Part shown: positions 5,163 to 5,199 of the stretch, one piece after another
How positions within the stretch are numbered: position 1 is the first letter of the stretch
Layout of the letters: every line of letters begins with the position of its first letter
NCBI GenBank assembly: GCA_023251695.1
Contig: JAHEYE010000016.1
Location: forward strand, 1 to 5,199
Direction of reading: 5' to 3'
DNA: 5,199 bases
Source: Sphingobacteriaceae bacterium
Lineage (GTDB): Bacteria; Bacteroidota; Bacteroidia; B-17B0; Aurantibacillaceae
The notes under the pieces: model-generated
What the model saw: only the letters and a program-made list of their open reading frames with translations
What the model was told of the DNA's origin: nothing
Database searches by the model: none
Position numbers and translations under genes: made by a program

Positions 5163-5199
5163 TTGTTTCAAGATTATCAGGGGTTTCAATCCATTGCAG
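5131..5199 (-). CDS. Possible C-terminal end of a convergent gene (partial)
   Basis: Reading inward from the right edge on the minus strand, a frame is open for 22 codons before TAA at 5131-5133. The peptide includes WIETPDNLETIIV followed by LQKKSGF, which looks like the natural end of a soluble protein. If real, it overlaps the end of the glycosyltransferase gene by 32 bp, tail to tail. A second minus frame is also open here, and the stretch is too short to name a family, so this is tentative. Confidence 0.33.
   Translation of the reverse strand: MQWIETPDNLETIIVLQKKSGF

Overview
The window reads as chromosomal DNA from a member of the Bacteroidota. The evidence is AT-rich intergenic DNA, starts without Shine-Dalgarno sequences, promoter-like sites of the TTTG / TAnnTTTG type, and protein families typical of that phylum (the exported 424-residue protein and the DUF2975 + YozG-like pair). 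The genus cannot be told from the sequence.

Layout. Positions 1-471 hold the 3' part of a ferritin-like diiron protein related to the COQ7 family; its 5' end lies outside the window. It is followed after 25 bp by a GTG-started lipoprotein carrying an SRPBCC/AHSA1-type domain (497-982), probably in the same transcript. A spacer of about 240 bp ends in a promoter overlapped by two near-identical AT-rich sites 21 bp apart. This promoter serves a two-gene operon: a four-helix DUF2975 membrane protein (1219-1698) and a small Cro/C1-type regulator (1702-1929). Convergent to it is a conserved exported protein on the minus strand (1958-3232, GTG start). I recall its relatives being named 'asparagine synthetase B' in databases, but it shows no asparagine synthetase features.

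The 500-bp gap from 3233 to 3731 is not empty. It holds a promoter-like site and a 44-codon gene for a small exported or lipoprotein-like protein (3365-3499). Next come two exact 34-bp repeats that fold into hairpins (3503-3579), then a nested inverted-repeat element (3663-3730) with an embedded promoter-like sequence that abuts the next start codon. From 3732 to 5162 runs a polytopic GT-C/GT39-like glycosyltransferase. On the minus strand at the right edge an open frame with protein-like composition may be the end of a convergent gene.

How the genes work together. The clearest functional unit is the DUF2975 + HTH pair, where the tandem sites over the promoter suggest autoregulation by the HTH protein. 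The other genes are neighbours without a visible common pathway. I see no tRNA, rRNA, CRISPR array, insertion sequence or phage gene. The most unusual material is regulatory and small-scale: the tandem operator, the microprotein, and the inverted-repeat element before the glycosyltransferase.
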